From CAKKQX01 sp963734595 (lineage in GTDB: Bacteria > Pseudomonadota > Gammaproteobacteria > Burkholderiales > SG8-41), in the NCBI GenBank assembly GCA_963734595.1, contig CAVTHV010000037.1, positions 310,001-374,000 on the forward strand: a DNA stretch of 64,000 bases, read 5' to 3'. Within the stretch, counting starts at the first letter, position 1. Each line of letters begins with the position of its first letter. Below the pieces are notes generated by a model that had not been told where the DNA came from, searched no databases, and saw only the letters and a list, made by a program, of their open reading frames with translations. Below, piece by piece: positions 1 through 9,389 of the stretch. Made by a program: the position numbers and the translations under genes.

Positions 1-27
1 AGCCGCTCATTCCCTTCCGGCACACCC

Positions 28-618
28 ATGGACCTGATCAGCCGCATCAGCGAGAACTTTTCCGAGAGCGCACATCTCAAACTGCAAAGCATGGATGCGC
101 TGGCCGGCCCCATTGCGGCGGCGGCGGAACACATGGTGCAATGCCTCAAACACGATGGCAAGATTCTTGCCTGCGGCAACGGCGGCTCGGCCGCGGATGC
201 CCAGCATTTTTCCGCGGAGCTGCTCAATCGCTTCGAGATGGAACGGCCGGGACTTGCCGCGGTCGCGCTTACCACCGATTCCTCGACCCTGACCTCGATC
301 GCCAACGATTACGATTTTGACCAGGTATTCTCCAAACAGGTACGCGCGCTCGGTCACGCCGATGACGTGCTGCTGGCGATCTCCACCAGCGGCAACTCGC
401 GCAACGTGATCGCCGCAGTCCAGGCCGCGCACGAATCCCAGATGGGCGTCGTGGCCCTGACCGGCAGAAATGGCGGCAATATGGGCGAGATCCTGTTACC
501 TTCCGACATCCACATCTGCGTTCCGGCCACCAGCACGGCGCGCATCCAGGAAGTGCATCTGCTCATGTTGCACTGCCTGTGCGATGCCATCGATTGTCTT
601 TTACTGGGAGTCGAATAA
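28..618 (+). CDS. diaA: DiaA-type SIS-domain protein (DnaA initiator-associating protein / phosphoheptose isomerase-like)
   Basis: SIS-domain protein of 196 residues. In E. coli, DiaA binds DnaA and promotes timely replication initiation; relatives are often labelled phosphoheptose isomerase (GmhA). The SIS pocket is visible at residues 50-61 (GNGGSAADAQHF) and 116-125 (LAISTSGNSR), and the C-terminal helix TARIQEVHLLMLHCLCD matches the DiaA family. The stop codon at 616-618 abuts the next ATG at 619, so it is translationally linked to a BON lipoprotein, the same order as diaA-yraP (dolP) in E. coli. That context favours DiaA over a true heptose isomerase, although an ADP-heptose synthesis gene lies nearby at 1244. 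The gene is intact. Confidence 0.85.
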   Translation: MDLISRISENFSESAHLKLQSMDALAGPIAAAAEHMVQCLKHDGKILACGNGGSAADAQHFSAELLNRFEMERPGLAAVALTTDSSTLTSIANDYDFDQVFSKQVRALGHADDVLLAISTSGNSRNVIAAVQAAHESQMGVVALTGRNGGNMGEILLPSDIHICVPATSTARIQEVHLLMLHCLCDAIDCLLLGVE

Positions 619-1183
619 ATGCGTAACATCATCGGGTTATTGATAATTGCCGCGCTGCCGGTGCTGCACGGCTGCGCCGCAGTCGTGGTCGGCGGCGCCG
701 CCACCGGCGCGGTGATGGCTGATGACCGCCGCACGGTCGGCACCATCACCGAAGACCAGGGCATCGAGATCAAGGCTGCGAACCGCATCGGCGAGAAGTT
801 CGGCGATGCCCACATCAACGTCACGAGCTACAACCGGATGCTGCTGCTCACCGGAGAAGCCGCCGATGCCGCGGCGAAAGACCGAAATCGGGAAAATCGC
901 GGGCGCGGTCGAAAACGTGCGCAGCGTCGACAACGAAATCCGGATCGCCGGCAACAGCTCGCTGTCGGCGCGCGCCAACGATTCGTACCTGACTTCCAAG
1001 GTCAAGGCGCGTTTCCTCGACGCCCAGAAATTCGACGTGGTCCACGTCAAAGTCGTCACCGAAGCCAACATCGTTTATCTGCTGGGCCTGGTGACGCGCA
1101 AGGAAGCCGCCGACGCCACCGAGATCGCGCGCACCACCGGCGGCGTGCAGCGGGTCGTGCGGCTGTTCGAGTATCTCGACTGA
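619..1183 (+). CDS. dolP: BON-domain outer-membrane lipoprotein, DolP/YraP type (one frame break)
   Basis: Two-BON-domain lipoprotein, 187 residues once the frame is repaired (E. coli DolP is 191). The N-terminus has a hydrophobic signal and a lipobox ending LHGC (Cys about residue 19), so it should be lipidated and sent to the outer membrane, where the family supports envelope integrity. The first BON domain (GIEIKAANRIGEKF..INVTSYNRMLLLTGEA) lies in the frame starting at 619. The second (TSKVKARFLDAQ..VKVVTEANIVYLLGLVTRKEA..VQRVVRLFEYLD) lies in the +1 frame. Removing one A from the AAA at 877-879 joins them (..AADAAAK-TEIGKIAG..). I read this as a sequencing error, not decay, because both halves are conserved. 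It starts directly at the diaA stop. Confidence 0.85.
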
Positions 1184-1199
1184 GTCCGTGAATGGCAGC

Positions 1200-1216
1200 A
1201 GCCCGCAACGCGGGCT
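1200..1216 (+). terminator. Hairpin after dolP
   Basis: Perfect 7-bp stem AGCCCGC/GCGGGCT with a 3-nt loop, 16 bases after the dolP stop. No T-run follows (TACCTTACCCC), so it is either a weak intrinsic terminator or an mRNA-stabilising hairpin separating diaA-dolP from the downstream heptose gene. Confidence 0.35.
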
Positions 1217-1243
1217 TACCTTACCCCTTGCCATTCACCCCGC

Positions 1244-1732
1244 ATGTATCCCGCACCCGCCTTCGAATCCAAGATCTGTGCGCCGCAGGCGCTTGCCGCG
1301 CGCATCGCGCAGCTCGCCCGCCCGCTGGTTTTCACCAACGGCGTGTTCGACATCCTGCACCGCGGCCACGTCACTTACCTCGCACAGGCGCGCGCGCTGG
1401 GCGCGAGCCTCGTCGTCGCCGTCAATTCCGATGCGTCGGTCAAGCGCCTGGGAAAAGGCGATGACCGCCCGGTCAATCCGCTCGCGGACCGGCTGGCCGT
1501 GCTTGCGGCGCTGGAGTCGGTGAGCCTGGTGACCTGGTTCGAGGAAGACACGCCGCTCGGATTGATCCTCGCGGCAAAACCCGACGTGCTGGTGAAAGGC
1601 GGCGACTGGAAGCCGGGAGAAATCGTCGGCGCCCGAGAAGTGCGGGACTGGGGCGGCGCGGTGCACTCGATTCCGTTCGCGCACGATCGCTCGACGTCTG
1701 CACTGCTCGATACCATTCGCGAACGGAAATAG
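1244..1732 (+). CDS. rfaE2: D-glycero-beta-D-manno-heptose 1-phosphate adenylyltransferase (RfaE domain II)
   Basis: Nucleotidyltransferase of 162 residues that transfers AMP to heptose 1-phosphate to form ADP-heptose for the LPS inner core. It corresponds to the C-terminal domain of E. coli HldE, here as a stand-alone gene as is usual in betaproteobacteria. Evidence: FTNGVFDILHRGHVTYL with the nucleotidyl-transfer HxGH motif (HRGH), VAVNSDASVKRLGKG, and VKGGDWKPGEIVGA with the conserved KGGDW, ending in SIPFAHDRSTSALLDTIR. The ATG at 1244 gives the family-standard N-terminus; no clear Shine-Dalgarno is visible. It converges with the RND outer-membrane gene, with only 6 bases between the stops. 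The kinase half (rfaE1) is not in this window. Confidence 0.93.
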   Translation: MYPAPAFESKICAPQALAARIAQLARPLVFTNGVFDILHRGHVTYLAQARALGASLVVAVNSDASVKRLGKGDDRPVNPLADRLAVLAALESVSLVTWFEEDTPLGLILAAKPDVLVKGGDWKPGEIVGAREVRDWGGAVHSIPFAHDRSTSALLDTIRERK

Positions 1733-1738
1733 CACGCC

Positions 1739-3181
1739 TCACGGCCGTTCGGTCGCGGCCATTCCTGTCCCGGGCGTCTGCCAGCCGCCTCCCAGGGCCT
1801 TCACCAGCAGCACCGCGGCCGTCAGCCGCTGCCCGAGGATGCCCACCGCGGTCCGCTCGTTCGAGAGCTGTGCCGCCTGAACGATCACGACGTTGAGGAA
1901 ATTGATCGTTCCCGCTTTGTACTGATTGGTGGTCAGCGCGAATGATTCGCGCGCGGCTTTTACCGCTTCATCCTGCACCTGCGCCTCCTCTTCCAGGATG
2001 CGCAGCGCCGCAAGGTTATCCTCCACTTCCTTGAATGCGGTCAGCACCGTCTGGCGGTAGGCGGCGACACTCGCGTCATAGGCCGCGATCGCCTGGTCGG
2101 TCTGCGCGCGTCGCAGGCCGGCATCGAAAATCGTCTGGACGATCGCGGGGCCAAGCGACCAGAAGTAGCTGGGGCTTGTAAACCAAACCGACGGATCGGC
2201 GGCGCGGAATCCAGCGGCCCCGGACAGCGTCAGGGACGGGAAAAACGCAGCCTGGGTGACGCCGATCTGCGCGTTGGCTGACGCGACGCGCCGCTCCGCG
2301 GCCGCGATGTCAGGCCGGCGCTCCAGCAGCTCCGAAGGCAAGCCGGGAGGAATGGCCGGCATCGCCACCGTAAGCGGTCTGCGTTCGATCGCGAACGTCG
2401 ACGGCGGCTTTCCGATGAGCAATGCAATCGCGTGCTCGAACTGCGCCCGCTGCACGCCGATGTCGATCGCCTGCGCCTGGGTGCTTTTCAGCTGTGTTTC
2501 CGCCTGCACCACGTCCACCTTGCCGACCACGCCGGCCGCGTAGCGGTTCTTCGTCAGCTGCAGCGACTTCCCGAACGCGGCGACGGTATCTTCGAGCAAC
2601 TGTCTCTGAACGTCCAGCACCCGCAACTGGAAATAGTTCTGCGCCAGTTCCGACTGGGCGGACAGGCGCGCCGCCGCGAGGTCCGCGGCGCTCGCCTGCG
2701 CACTCGCCACGTCCGCCTCGACCGTGCGGCTCAGGCGCCCCCACAAGTCGGTATCCCAGGCGGCGCTGACGCCCGCGGTACGGGTCGTGACAATGTGGCC
2801 CGCCGTCGTCCCGCCGACCGCGCCGGAAGGCGAGCGGTTTTTGACGATCGACAGATTGCCGTCGACAGTCGGAAACAAGCCTGCGCGCGACGCCGCAACC
2901 AGTGCCTGCGCCTGGCGGAAACGCGCTGCGGCAGCCGCCAGGTTCTGGTTGGAAATGTCGACGCTCTCCGTGAGGGCGTTGAGCTCTGCGTCGCCGAACA
3001 TTTCCCACCACTTGCCGCGGTTCACATCGTCGCGCGGCTGCGCCACTTTCCAGTTACCCGTTTCCTTGAACTGCGCCGGCGCATCGACGCTGGGACGCAC
3101 ATAGTCGGGGCCGACCGTGCAGGCGCTCAGCGACGCCAGCGCCGCGGCCAGCGCCAGCGTTTTTAATTTAGGAAATTTCAT
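1739..3181 (-). CDS. RND efflux outer-membrane channel lipoprotein (OprM/NodT family)
   Basis: TolC-like outer-membrane factor of 480 residues. The N-terminal signal ends in a lipobox (LASLSACTVGPDYVRP), predicting acylation. The two outer-membrane efflux repeats are visible as RFRQAQALVAASRAGLFPTVD (first) and RRVASANAQIGVTQAAFFPSLTLSG (second), with the family signature RRPDIAAAERR. It is the last gene of a four-gene minus-strand operon; its ATG overlaps the stop of the upstream pump gene by 4 bases (3178-3181). Two inner-membrane pumps, one adaptor and one channel resemble MuxABC-OpmB of Pseudomonas or MdtABC plus a channel. Likely role: multidrug, bile-salt or metal-complex efflux; the substrate cannot be read from sequence. 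Confidence 0.92.
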   Translation of the reverse strand: MKFPKLKTLALAAALASLSACTVGPDYVRPSVDAPAQFKETGNWKVAQPRDDVNRGKWWEMFGDAELNALTESVDISNQNLAAAAARFRQAQALVAASRAGLFPTVDGNLSIVKNRSPSGAVGGTTAGHIVTTRTAGVSAAWDTDLWGRLSRTVEADVASAQASAADLAAARLSAQSELAQNYFQLRVLDVQRQLLEDTVAAFGKSLQLTKNRYAAGVVGKVDVVQAETQLKSTQAQAIDIGVQRAQFEHAIALLIGKPPSTFAIERRPLTVAMPAIPPGLPSELLERRPDIAAAERRVASANAQIGVTQAAFFPSLTLSGAAGFRAADPSVWFTSPSYFWSLGPAIVQTIFDAGLRRAQTDQAIAAYDASVAAYRQTVLTAFKEVEDNLAALRILEEEAQVQDEAVKAARESFALTTNQYKAGTINFLNVVIVQAAQLSNERTAVGILGQRLTAAVLLVKALGGGWQTPGTGMAATERP

Positions 3182-6100
3182 CGAGCCTCCAATACCGCGT
3201 CGGCGGTCCGTCGCGAGAAGACGCGTTTACACCACAATCTGAAGCGATCGAGATACAGGTAGATCACAGGCGTCGTATACAGCGTGAGCAATTGGCTCAC
3301 GATCAGGCCGCCGACGATGGAAATGCCCAGCGGATGCCGCAGTTCCGCGCCATAGCCGCCGCCGATTGCGAGCGGCAGCGCACCGAGCATCGCCGCCAGC
3401 GTGGTCATGATGATCGGCCGGAAACGCAGCATGCAGGCTTCGAAGATGGCCTCCTCGGGGCGCGCGCCATGCCTGCGCTCGGCATCCAGCGCAAAGTCGA
3501 CCATCATGATTGCATTCTTTTTCACGATGCCGATGAGCAAGATCACGCCGATCAGCGCGATGATGCTGAACTCGTTGTGGAACAGCATCAGCGCGAGGAT
3601 CGCGCCGACGCCGGCGGAGGGCAGCGTCGAGAGAATCGTGATCGGATGCACATAGCTTTCGTACAGGATGCCGAGAACGATATATACGGTTACCAGCGCC
3701 GCGAGAATCAGCCAGGGTTGACTGTCGAGAGACGCCTGGAATCTGCGCGCGGTGCCCTGAAAGCTGCCGTGGATCGAGGTCGGAGTGCCGATGCGCGCCA
3801 TGGCGTCATTGATCACAGTCACCGCGTCGCCCAGCGTCACGCCGAGCGGCAGGTTGAAGGAGATCGTCTCCGCCGCGAATTGCCCCTGGTGATTGACCGC
3901 AAGCGGGCCGGTGGTCTGCTCGTAATAGCTGATCGCCGACAGCGGCACCTGGGCGCCGCCCGGAGCGACAATGTAGACGCCCTTCAGCGCTTCGGGGCTT
4001 TGCCAGTATTGCGGCGCCACCTCCATCACGACGTGGTACTGGTTGAGCGACGAATAGATCGTCGAGACCTGGGCCTGTCCGAACGCATTATGGAGCGTCG
4101 TGTCGATCATTTTCGCCGTGATCCCGAGACGCGACGCGGTAGAGCGGTCGATGACCAGCGTCGTCTGCAGGCCCTTCTCCTGCTGGTCGCTGTTCACGTC
4201 CGCGAGTTTCGGCTCCTGCGCCAAGGCCCTCCGCACCCGCGGCGCCCAGGTTCGCAGGTCCGCCAGTTCGTCGGCCTGGAGCGTGAACTGATATTCCGCA
4301 TTGCTCTGCCGTCCGCCGATGCGGATGTCCTGGACCGGCACCAGGAACAGATTGGCGCCCGGCACCCGTGCCAGCTTGGGACGCAGGCGGGCGACCACCT
4401 GGGCGGCGGAAACCTTGCGCTCGGCAAGCGGCTTGAGCGAGATGAACATGAAGCCCGAATTGCGCCGGCTGCCGCCGGTGAATCCGACGACGCTTTCTAC
4501 CGCGGGATCGCTGCGCACGATCTGGATGAACCCGGAGAGCTTGCCGCGCATCGCCTGGAACGATATGCCCTGGTCGGCCTGGATCGAACCGATCATGCGG
4601 CCGGTATCCTGCTGCGGGAAGAACCCCTTGGGCACGATCACGTAGAGGTAGACGTTGAGACACACGGTCGCGGCCAGCAGCAGCATCATGAACAGCGAAT
4701 GGCGCAGCGCCCAGGCAAGGCTCGTCCGATAGCGGCCGAGAACCCATTCGAACGCTGCTTCGCTGGCACGGGCGAAACGCCCCGGAGGATGCTCGGACTT
4801 CGGCTTCAGCAACCGCGAGCACATCATCGGCGTCATGGTGAGCGACACCAGAAGCGAGACCATGATCGCCACCGACAGCACGACCGCGAATTCGCGAAAC
4901 AGCCGGCCGACGATGCCCCCCATGAGCAGTATCGGAATGAATACCGCCACCAGCGACAGGCTCATGGAAAGCACGGTGAAACTGACCTCGCGCGCGCCCC
5001 TGATCGCGGCTTCGTATGGCGGCATGCCTTTCTCGATATAGCGCGACACGTTTTCCAGCACCACGATCGCATCGTCGACCACGAAACCGGTGGCGATCGT
5101 GAGCGCCATCAATGACAGGTTGTCGAGGCTGTAGCCGCACAGGTACATGACGCCGAAGGTGGCAATCAGGGAAACCGGCACGGCGACGCTCGGAATCAGC
5201 GCCGCACGCGCATTGCGCAGGAACAGGAACACGACGAGAATCACGAGCCCGACCGAAATGACGAGGGTGCGTTCCACTTCGTGCAGCGAGGCCCGGATGG
5301 TGGTGGTGCGCTCGAGCACCACCGACAGGTCGATTGCGCTCGGGATCGAAGCGCGCAGCAACGGCAGAAGACCGCGCACCGCGTCCGCGGTCTCGATGAT
5401 GTTCGCGCCGGGCTGCCGATAAATGATGATGAGCACCGATGGCTTGCCGTTGGCCGAGCCGGCGTTGCGCAGATCCTCGACCGAGTCGACGACGTCGGCC
5501 ACGTCGGAGAGCCGCACGGCGGCGCCATTGCGATAGGCCACGATCAGCGGCAGATACTGGTCGGCTTTTTTGGCCTGGTCATCGGCATAGATCTGCCAAT
5601 GCCTGTCGCCGTCTTCGACAGCGCCTTTGGGCCGGTTCGCGTTGGCCGCGGCAAGCGCCGCGCGAACGGTATCGAGACCGATGCCATACTTGTTCAGCGC
5701 CGTCGGGTTGAGCTCCACCCGCACCGCCGGCAGGGAGCTCCCGCCCACCGTCACCTGGCCGACGCCGCTGACCTGCGAGAGCTTCTGCGCGAGGACCGTC
5801 GAGGCCGCATCGTACATCTGGCCCTGCGTCATCGTTTCCGACGTCAACGCGAGGATCATGATCGGCGCATCCGCCGGATTCACCTTGCGGTAGGTGGGAT
5901 TGTTCGGCAGGCTCGTCGGCAGCTGGCTGCGCGCGGCGTTGATTGCGGCCTGCACATCGCGGGCGGCGCCGTTGATGTCGCGGTCGAGGTCGAACTGCAG
6001 CGTGATGCGCGTCGAGCCGAGCGCGCTGGACGACGTCATCTCGGTCACGCCGGCGATCCGGCCGAGCGCCCGTTCGAGCGGCGTCGCCACGGTGGCGGCC

Positions 6101-6276
6101 ATGACTTCAGGGCTGGCGCCGGGAAGTTGCGCCTGTACTGCAATGGTCGGGAAGTCGACCTGGGGCAGCGGCGCGACAGGCAGCAGCTTGAAGCCGACCG
6201 CGCCGGCGAGCGTCATGCCCAAAGCAAGCAGCGTGGTGGCAACGGGCCGCCGGATGAACAGCTCGGTCAGAGTCAC
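3178..6276 (-). CDS. mdtC: RND efflux inner-membrane pump, MdtC/MuxC type
   Basis: Proton-driven RND transporter, 1032 residues, full family length. It begins with MTLTELFIRRPVATTLLALGM, which forms TM1. A large periplasmic porter domain is followed by the TM2-TM6 block with FVVDDAIVVLENVSRYIEKG (TM4, with the proton-relay DD pair), and the second half repeats the pattern, with GIVKKNAIMMVDFALDAERR near the end. Two pump subunits in tandem (this and the 6273 gene) are typical of MdtB/MdtC, which form heterotrimers. It overlaps its neighbours by 4 bases on both sides. A long antisense open frame (3292-5115) is a codon-bias shadow. Confidence 0.93.
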   Translation of the reverse strand: MTLTELFIRRPVATTLLALGMTLAGAVGFKLLPVAPLPQVDFPTIAVQAQLPGASPEVMAATVATPLERALGRIAGVTEMTSSSALGSTRITLQFDLDRDINGAARDVQAAINAARSQLPTSLPNNPTYRKVNPADAPIMILALTSETMTQGQMYDAASTVLAQKLSQVSGVGQVTVGGSSLPAVRVELNPTALNKYGIGLDTVRAALAAANANRPKGAVEDGDRHWQIYADDQAKKADQYLPLIVAYRNGAAVRLSDVADVVDSVEDLRNAGSANGKPSVLIIIYRQPGANIIETADAVRGLLPLLRASIPSAIDLSVVLERTTTIRASLHEVERTLVISVGLVILVVFLFLRNARAALIPSVAVPVSLIATFGVMYLCGYSLDNLSLMALTIATGFVVDDAIVVLENVSRYIEKGMPPYEAAIRGAREVSFTVLSMSLSLVAVFIPILLMGGIVGRLFREFAVVLSVAIMVSLLVSLTMTPMMCSRLLKPKSEHPPGRFARASEAAFEWVLGRYRTSLAWALRHSLFMMLLLAATVCLNVYLYVIVPKGFFPQQDTGRMIGSIQADQGISFQAMRGKLSGFIQIVRSDPAVESVVGFTGGSRRNSGFMFISLKPLAERKVSAAQVVARLRPKLARVPGANLFLVPVQDIRIGGRQSNAEYQFTLQADELADLRTWAPRVRRALAQEPKLADVNSDQQEKGLQTTLVIDRSTASRLGITAKMIDTTLHNAFGQAQVSTIYSSLNQYHVVMEVAPQYWQSPEALKGVYIVAPGGAQVPLSAISYYEQTTGPLAVNHQGQFAAETISFNLPLGVTLGDAVTVINDAMARIGTPTSIHGSFQGTARRFQASLDSQPWLILAALVTVYIVLGILYESYVHPITILSTLPSAGVGAILALMLFHNEFSIIALIGVILLIGIVKKNAIMMVDFALDAERRHGARPEEAIFEACMLRFRPIIMTTLAAMLGALPLAIGGGYGAELRHPLGISIVGGLIVSQLLTLYTTPVIYLYLDRFRLWCKRVFSRRTADAVLEAR

Positions 6277-9200
6277 GGTTGCCCGCCCTCCGGCGATGGG
6301 TCGGGCCGGGTTTGCCTGGCGCCGCCTTCAAAACGCCGCGCCAGGCGGTCGAATGCAAGGTAGATGACGGGCGTGGTGAACAACGTGAGCACCTGGCTCA
6401 CGATCAGGCCGCCGACCATCGTGATGCCGAGCGGGTGCCGCAACTCCGAGCCGACGCCGGTGCCGAGCATGAGCGGCAGGGCGGCGAGCAGCGCCGACAT
6501 GGTCGTCATGAGAATCGGACGGAAGCGCAGCAGGCACGCCTGGTAAATCGCTTCGCGCGGCGTCTTGCCTTCCTTGCGCTCGGCGTCGAGCGCGAAGTCG
6601 ATCATCATGATCGCGTTCTTCTTGACGATGCCGATCAGCAGGATGATGCCGATGACGGCGATGATCCCGAGCTCGGTGCGCGCGAGCATCATGGCCAGCA
6701 GCGCGCCGACCCCGGCCGAGGGCAGCGTCGAAAGTATGGTGATGGGGTGAATATAGCTTTCGTACAGCACGCCGAGAACGATGTACATCGTGACGATCGC
6801 CGCAAGGATCAGCAGCAGCTCGTTGGCGAGCGATGCGCGGAAAACCAGCGCCGCCCCCTGGAAACCGGTTTGCACGCTCGGAGGCACGCCGGCTTCCTGT
6901 GCGGCCGCCTCGATCGCCTTCACCGCGTCGCCGAGGGAGACGCCTGAAGCAAGATTGAAGGAAATGGTCGCGGCCGGGAACTGGCCGAGGTGATTGATCG
7001 CCAGCGAAGCGGACTGTTCGTGCAGCGTGGTGATGGTGCTCAGGGGGATCTGCGCGCCCGAGGCGGAGGCCACATAGATGTCCTTCAATGCCTCGGGTCC
7101 CCGGCTGAATTCGGGCTTCACTTCGAGCACGACCCGGTACTGGTTGGCCTGGGTGAAGATGGTCGAGATCAGGCGCTGCCCGAATGCGCTGTAGAGCGCG
7201 TTGTCGATCGCCGCCGGCGTGACCCCCAGCCGGCCCGCCGTATCGCGGTCGATTGCGAGGAACGCCTGCAATCCCTGATCCTGCAGATCGCTCGTCACGT
7301 CCACCAGCTGCGGCAACCGGGAAAACCGGTCGATCAGGCGATGCACCCAGACCGAGAGTTCCGCGGGATCCGCGCTCTCGACGGTGAACTGGTACTGGGC
7401 CCGGCTTACGCGGTCCTCGATGGTCAGATCCTGCACCGGCTGCATATAGAGCGAGATGCCCTCGACCTGCGCGAGCTTCGGCTGCAGACGGCTCATCACC
7501 GCGGCCACGTCGCCCTGGCGCGCCGACTGCGGCTTCAGGTTGATCAGCATGCGCCCGCTGTTGAGCGTCGTATTGGTGCCGTCTACGCCGATAAAGGAAG
7601 ACAGGCTGTCGACCGCCGGATCCTGCAGGACGACTTTCGCGAGCGCCTGCTGGCGCTCCGCCATCGCGGAAAAGGAAATCGTCTGCGGCGCCTGGGAAAT
7701 ACCCTGGATCACGCCGGTGTCCTGCAGCGGGAAAAATCCCTTCGGCACGAGAATATAGAGCACCACCGTCAGGACCAGCGTGCCGATGGCCACCAGCAGC
7801 GTTGCGCGCTGGCGGTCGAGCACCCAGTTGAGCATTGCGCCGTAGCGCGTGATCACGCTGTCGAACCAGCGCCCGGTCGCGCGGTAAAAAGCGCTTTGCT
7901 CCGATTCGGGCGTGCGCCGCAGCAGTTGCGCGCACATCATCGGCGTCAGGGTGAGGGACACCACCGCCGAAATGAGGATCGCGACGGCGAGCGTGATGGC
8001 GAACTCGCGGAACAGGCGTCCCACGACCTCCCCCATGAACAGCAGCGGGATCAGCACCGCGATCAGCGAGAACGTCAGCGAGATGATGGTGAACCCGATC
8101 TGCTCGGCGCCTTTGAGCGCCGCCTGCAGCGGCGGCTCGCCCTCCTCGATGTAACGCGCGATGTTCTCGATCATCACGATCGCGTCGTCGACCACGAAAC
8201 CGGTGGCGATGGTGAGCGCCATCAGGGTGAGATTGTTGATGCTGAAGCCCGCCAGGTACATGACGCCGAAAGTGCCGACAAGCGACAGCGGCACCGCCAC
8301 GCTCGGGATGAGCGTCGCGGCAAGATTGCGCAGAAACAGGAAAATGACCATCACCACCAGCGCGATGGCGAGCAGCAGTTCGAACTGCACGTCCTTGACG
8401 GAGGCGCGGATGGTGGTCGTGCGGTCGGTGAGGAACACCACGTCTACGGCCTTCGGCAATGAGCCGGCAAGCTGGGGCAACAGGCGTTTCACCCGGTCGA
8501 CCACCTCGATCACGTTCGCCCCGGGCTGGCGCTGGATGTTGAGGATTACGGCGGGCGCATCGTTCATCCAGGCGGCAAGCCGGATGTTTTCCGCATCATC
8601 GATAATATCGGCGACGTCGGACAAATGCACCGGAGCGCCATTGCGATAGGCGACGATGATCGAGCGGTACTCGGCGGCGGAACGCAGCTGGTCATTGGCA
8701 TCGATGGTGTAGGCGCGGTTCGGACCGTCGAAGCTGCCTTTCGCCTGGTTGACATTGGCGGCGGCGATCACGGTGCGCAGGTCTTCGAGGTTCAGGTTGT
8801 TGGCTGCGAGCGCCTTGGGGTTGGCCTGAACGCGCACGGCGGGCCGCTGGCCGCCGCTGATCGTCACCAGCCCGACACCCGGCAGCTGCGAGATTTTCTG
8901 CGCGAGCCGCGTGTCGACGAGATTCTGCACCTGCGGCAGCGGGATCGTCTTCGAAGTGATCCCCAAAGTGAGAATCGGCGCATCCGCCGGATTGACCTTG
9001 TTGTAGACGGGCGGCGCGGGCAGATCCTGGGGAAGGAAGTTCGAGCCGGCGTTGATCGCCGCCTGCACTTCCTGTTCGGCGACGTCGAGCGCGAGTTCGA
9101 GACTGAACTGCAGCGTGATCACCGATGCGCCGCCCGAACTGGTCGATGACATCTGCTTGAGGCCGGGCATCTGCCCGAACTGGCGCTCGAGCGGCGCGGT

Positions 9201-9389
9201 CACCGACGAAGTCATCACCTCGGGACTGGCGCCGGGATAGAAGGTGACGACCTGGATCGTCGGATAATCCACTTCCGGCAACGCCGACAGGGGCAGCATG
9301 CGGTAGGCAATGGCGCCGGCAAGCAGAATGGCGACCATCATCAGCGAAGTCGCCACCGGCCGTAAAATAAACGGCCTGGAAGGATTCAT
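6273..9389 (-). CDS. mdtB: RND efflux inner-membrane pump, MdtB/MuxB type
   Basis: Second RND pump subunit, 1038 residues. Start MNPSRPFILRPVATSLMMVAI (TM1). TM4 carries GFVVDDAIVMIENIARYIEEGE with the conserved adjacent aspartates needed for proton coupling. The second half ends with GIVKKNAIMMIDFALDAERKEG and the TM11-12 region TMVGGLIVSQVLTLFTTPVIYL. Its start codon overlaps the adaptor's stop (TAATG, sharing base 9389), and its stop overlaps the mdtC start by 4 bases, so the operon is tightly translationally coupled. It is similar to but distinct from mdtC, as expected for an MdtBC heteromeric pump. Confidence 0.93.
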   Translation of the reverse strand: MNPSRPFILRPVATSLMMVAILLAGAIAYRMLPLSALPEVDYPTIQVVTFYPGASPEVMTSSVTAPLERQFGQMPGLKQMSSTSSGGASVITLQFSLELALDVAEQEVQAAINAGSNFLPQDLPAPPVYNKVNPADAPILTLGITSKTIPLPQVQNLVDTRLAQKISQLPGVGLVTISGGQRPAVRVQANPKALAANNLNLEDLRTVIAAANVNQAKGSFDGPNRAYTIDANDQLRSAAEYRSIIVAYRNGAPVHLSDVADIIDDAENIRLAAWMNDAPAVILNIQRQPGANVIEVVDRVKRLLPQLAGSLPKAVDVVFLTDRTTTIRASVKDVQFELLLAIALVVMVIFLFLRNLAATLIPSVAVPLSLVGTFGVMYLAGFSINNLTLMALTIATGFVVDDAIVMIENIARYIEEGEPPLQAALKGAEQIGFTIISLTFSLIAVLIPLLFMGEVVGRLFREFAITLAVAILISAVVSLTLTPMMCAQLLRRTPESEQSAFYRATGRWFDSVITRYGAMLNWVLDRQRATLLVAIGTLVLTVVLYILVPKGFFPLQDTGVIQGISQAPQTISFSAMAERQQALAKVVLQDPAVDSLSSFIGVDGTNTTLNSGRMLINLKPQSARQGDVAAVMSRLQPKLAQVEGISLYMQPVQDLTIEDRVSRAQYQFTVESADPAELSVWVHRLIDRFSRLPQLVDVTSDLQDQGLQAFLAIDRDTAGRLGVTPAAIDNALYSAFGQRLISTIFTQANQYRVVLEVKPEFSRGPEALKDIYVASASGAQIPLSTITTLHEQSASLAINHLGQFPAATISFNLASGVSLGDAVKAIEAAAQEAGVPPSVQTGFQGAALVFRASLANELLLILAAIVTMYIVLGVLYESYIHPITILSTLPSAGVGALLAMMLARTELGIIAVIGIILLIGIVKKNAIMMIDFALDAERKEGKTPREAIYQACLLRFRPILMTTMSALLAALPLMLGTGVGSELRHPLGITMVGGLIVSQVLTLFTTPVIYLAFDRLARRFEGGARQTRPDPSPEGGQP

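Noticed and set aside
28..618. Phosphoheptose isomerase (GmhA) as the call for the first gene
   Set aside because: Adjacency to a DolP-type lipoprotein and the C-terminal sequence pattern fit DiaA better; a heptose role cannot be fully excluded.
3292..5115. 607-codon plus-strand open frame antisense to mdtC
   Set aside because: Composition is rich in His, Arg, Gln and Asp, typical of a high-GC codon-bias shadow; the minus-strand RND pump fully explains the region.
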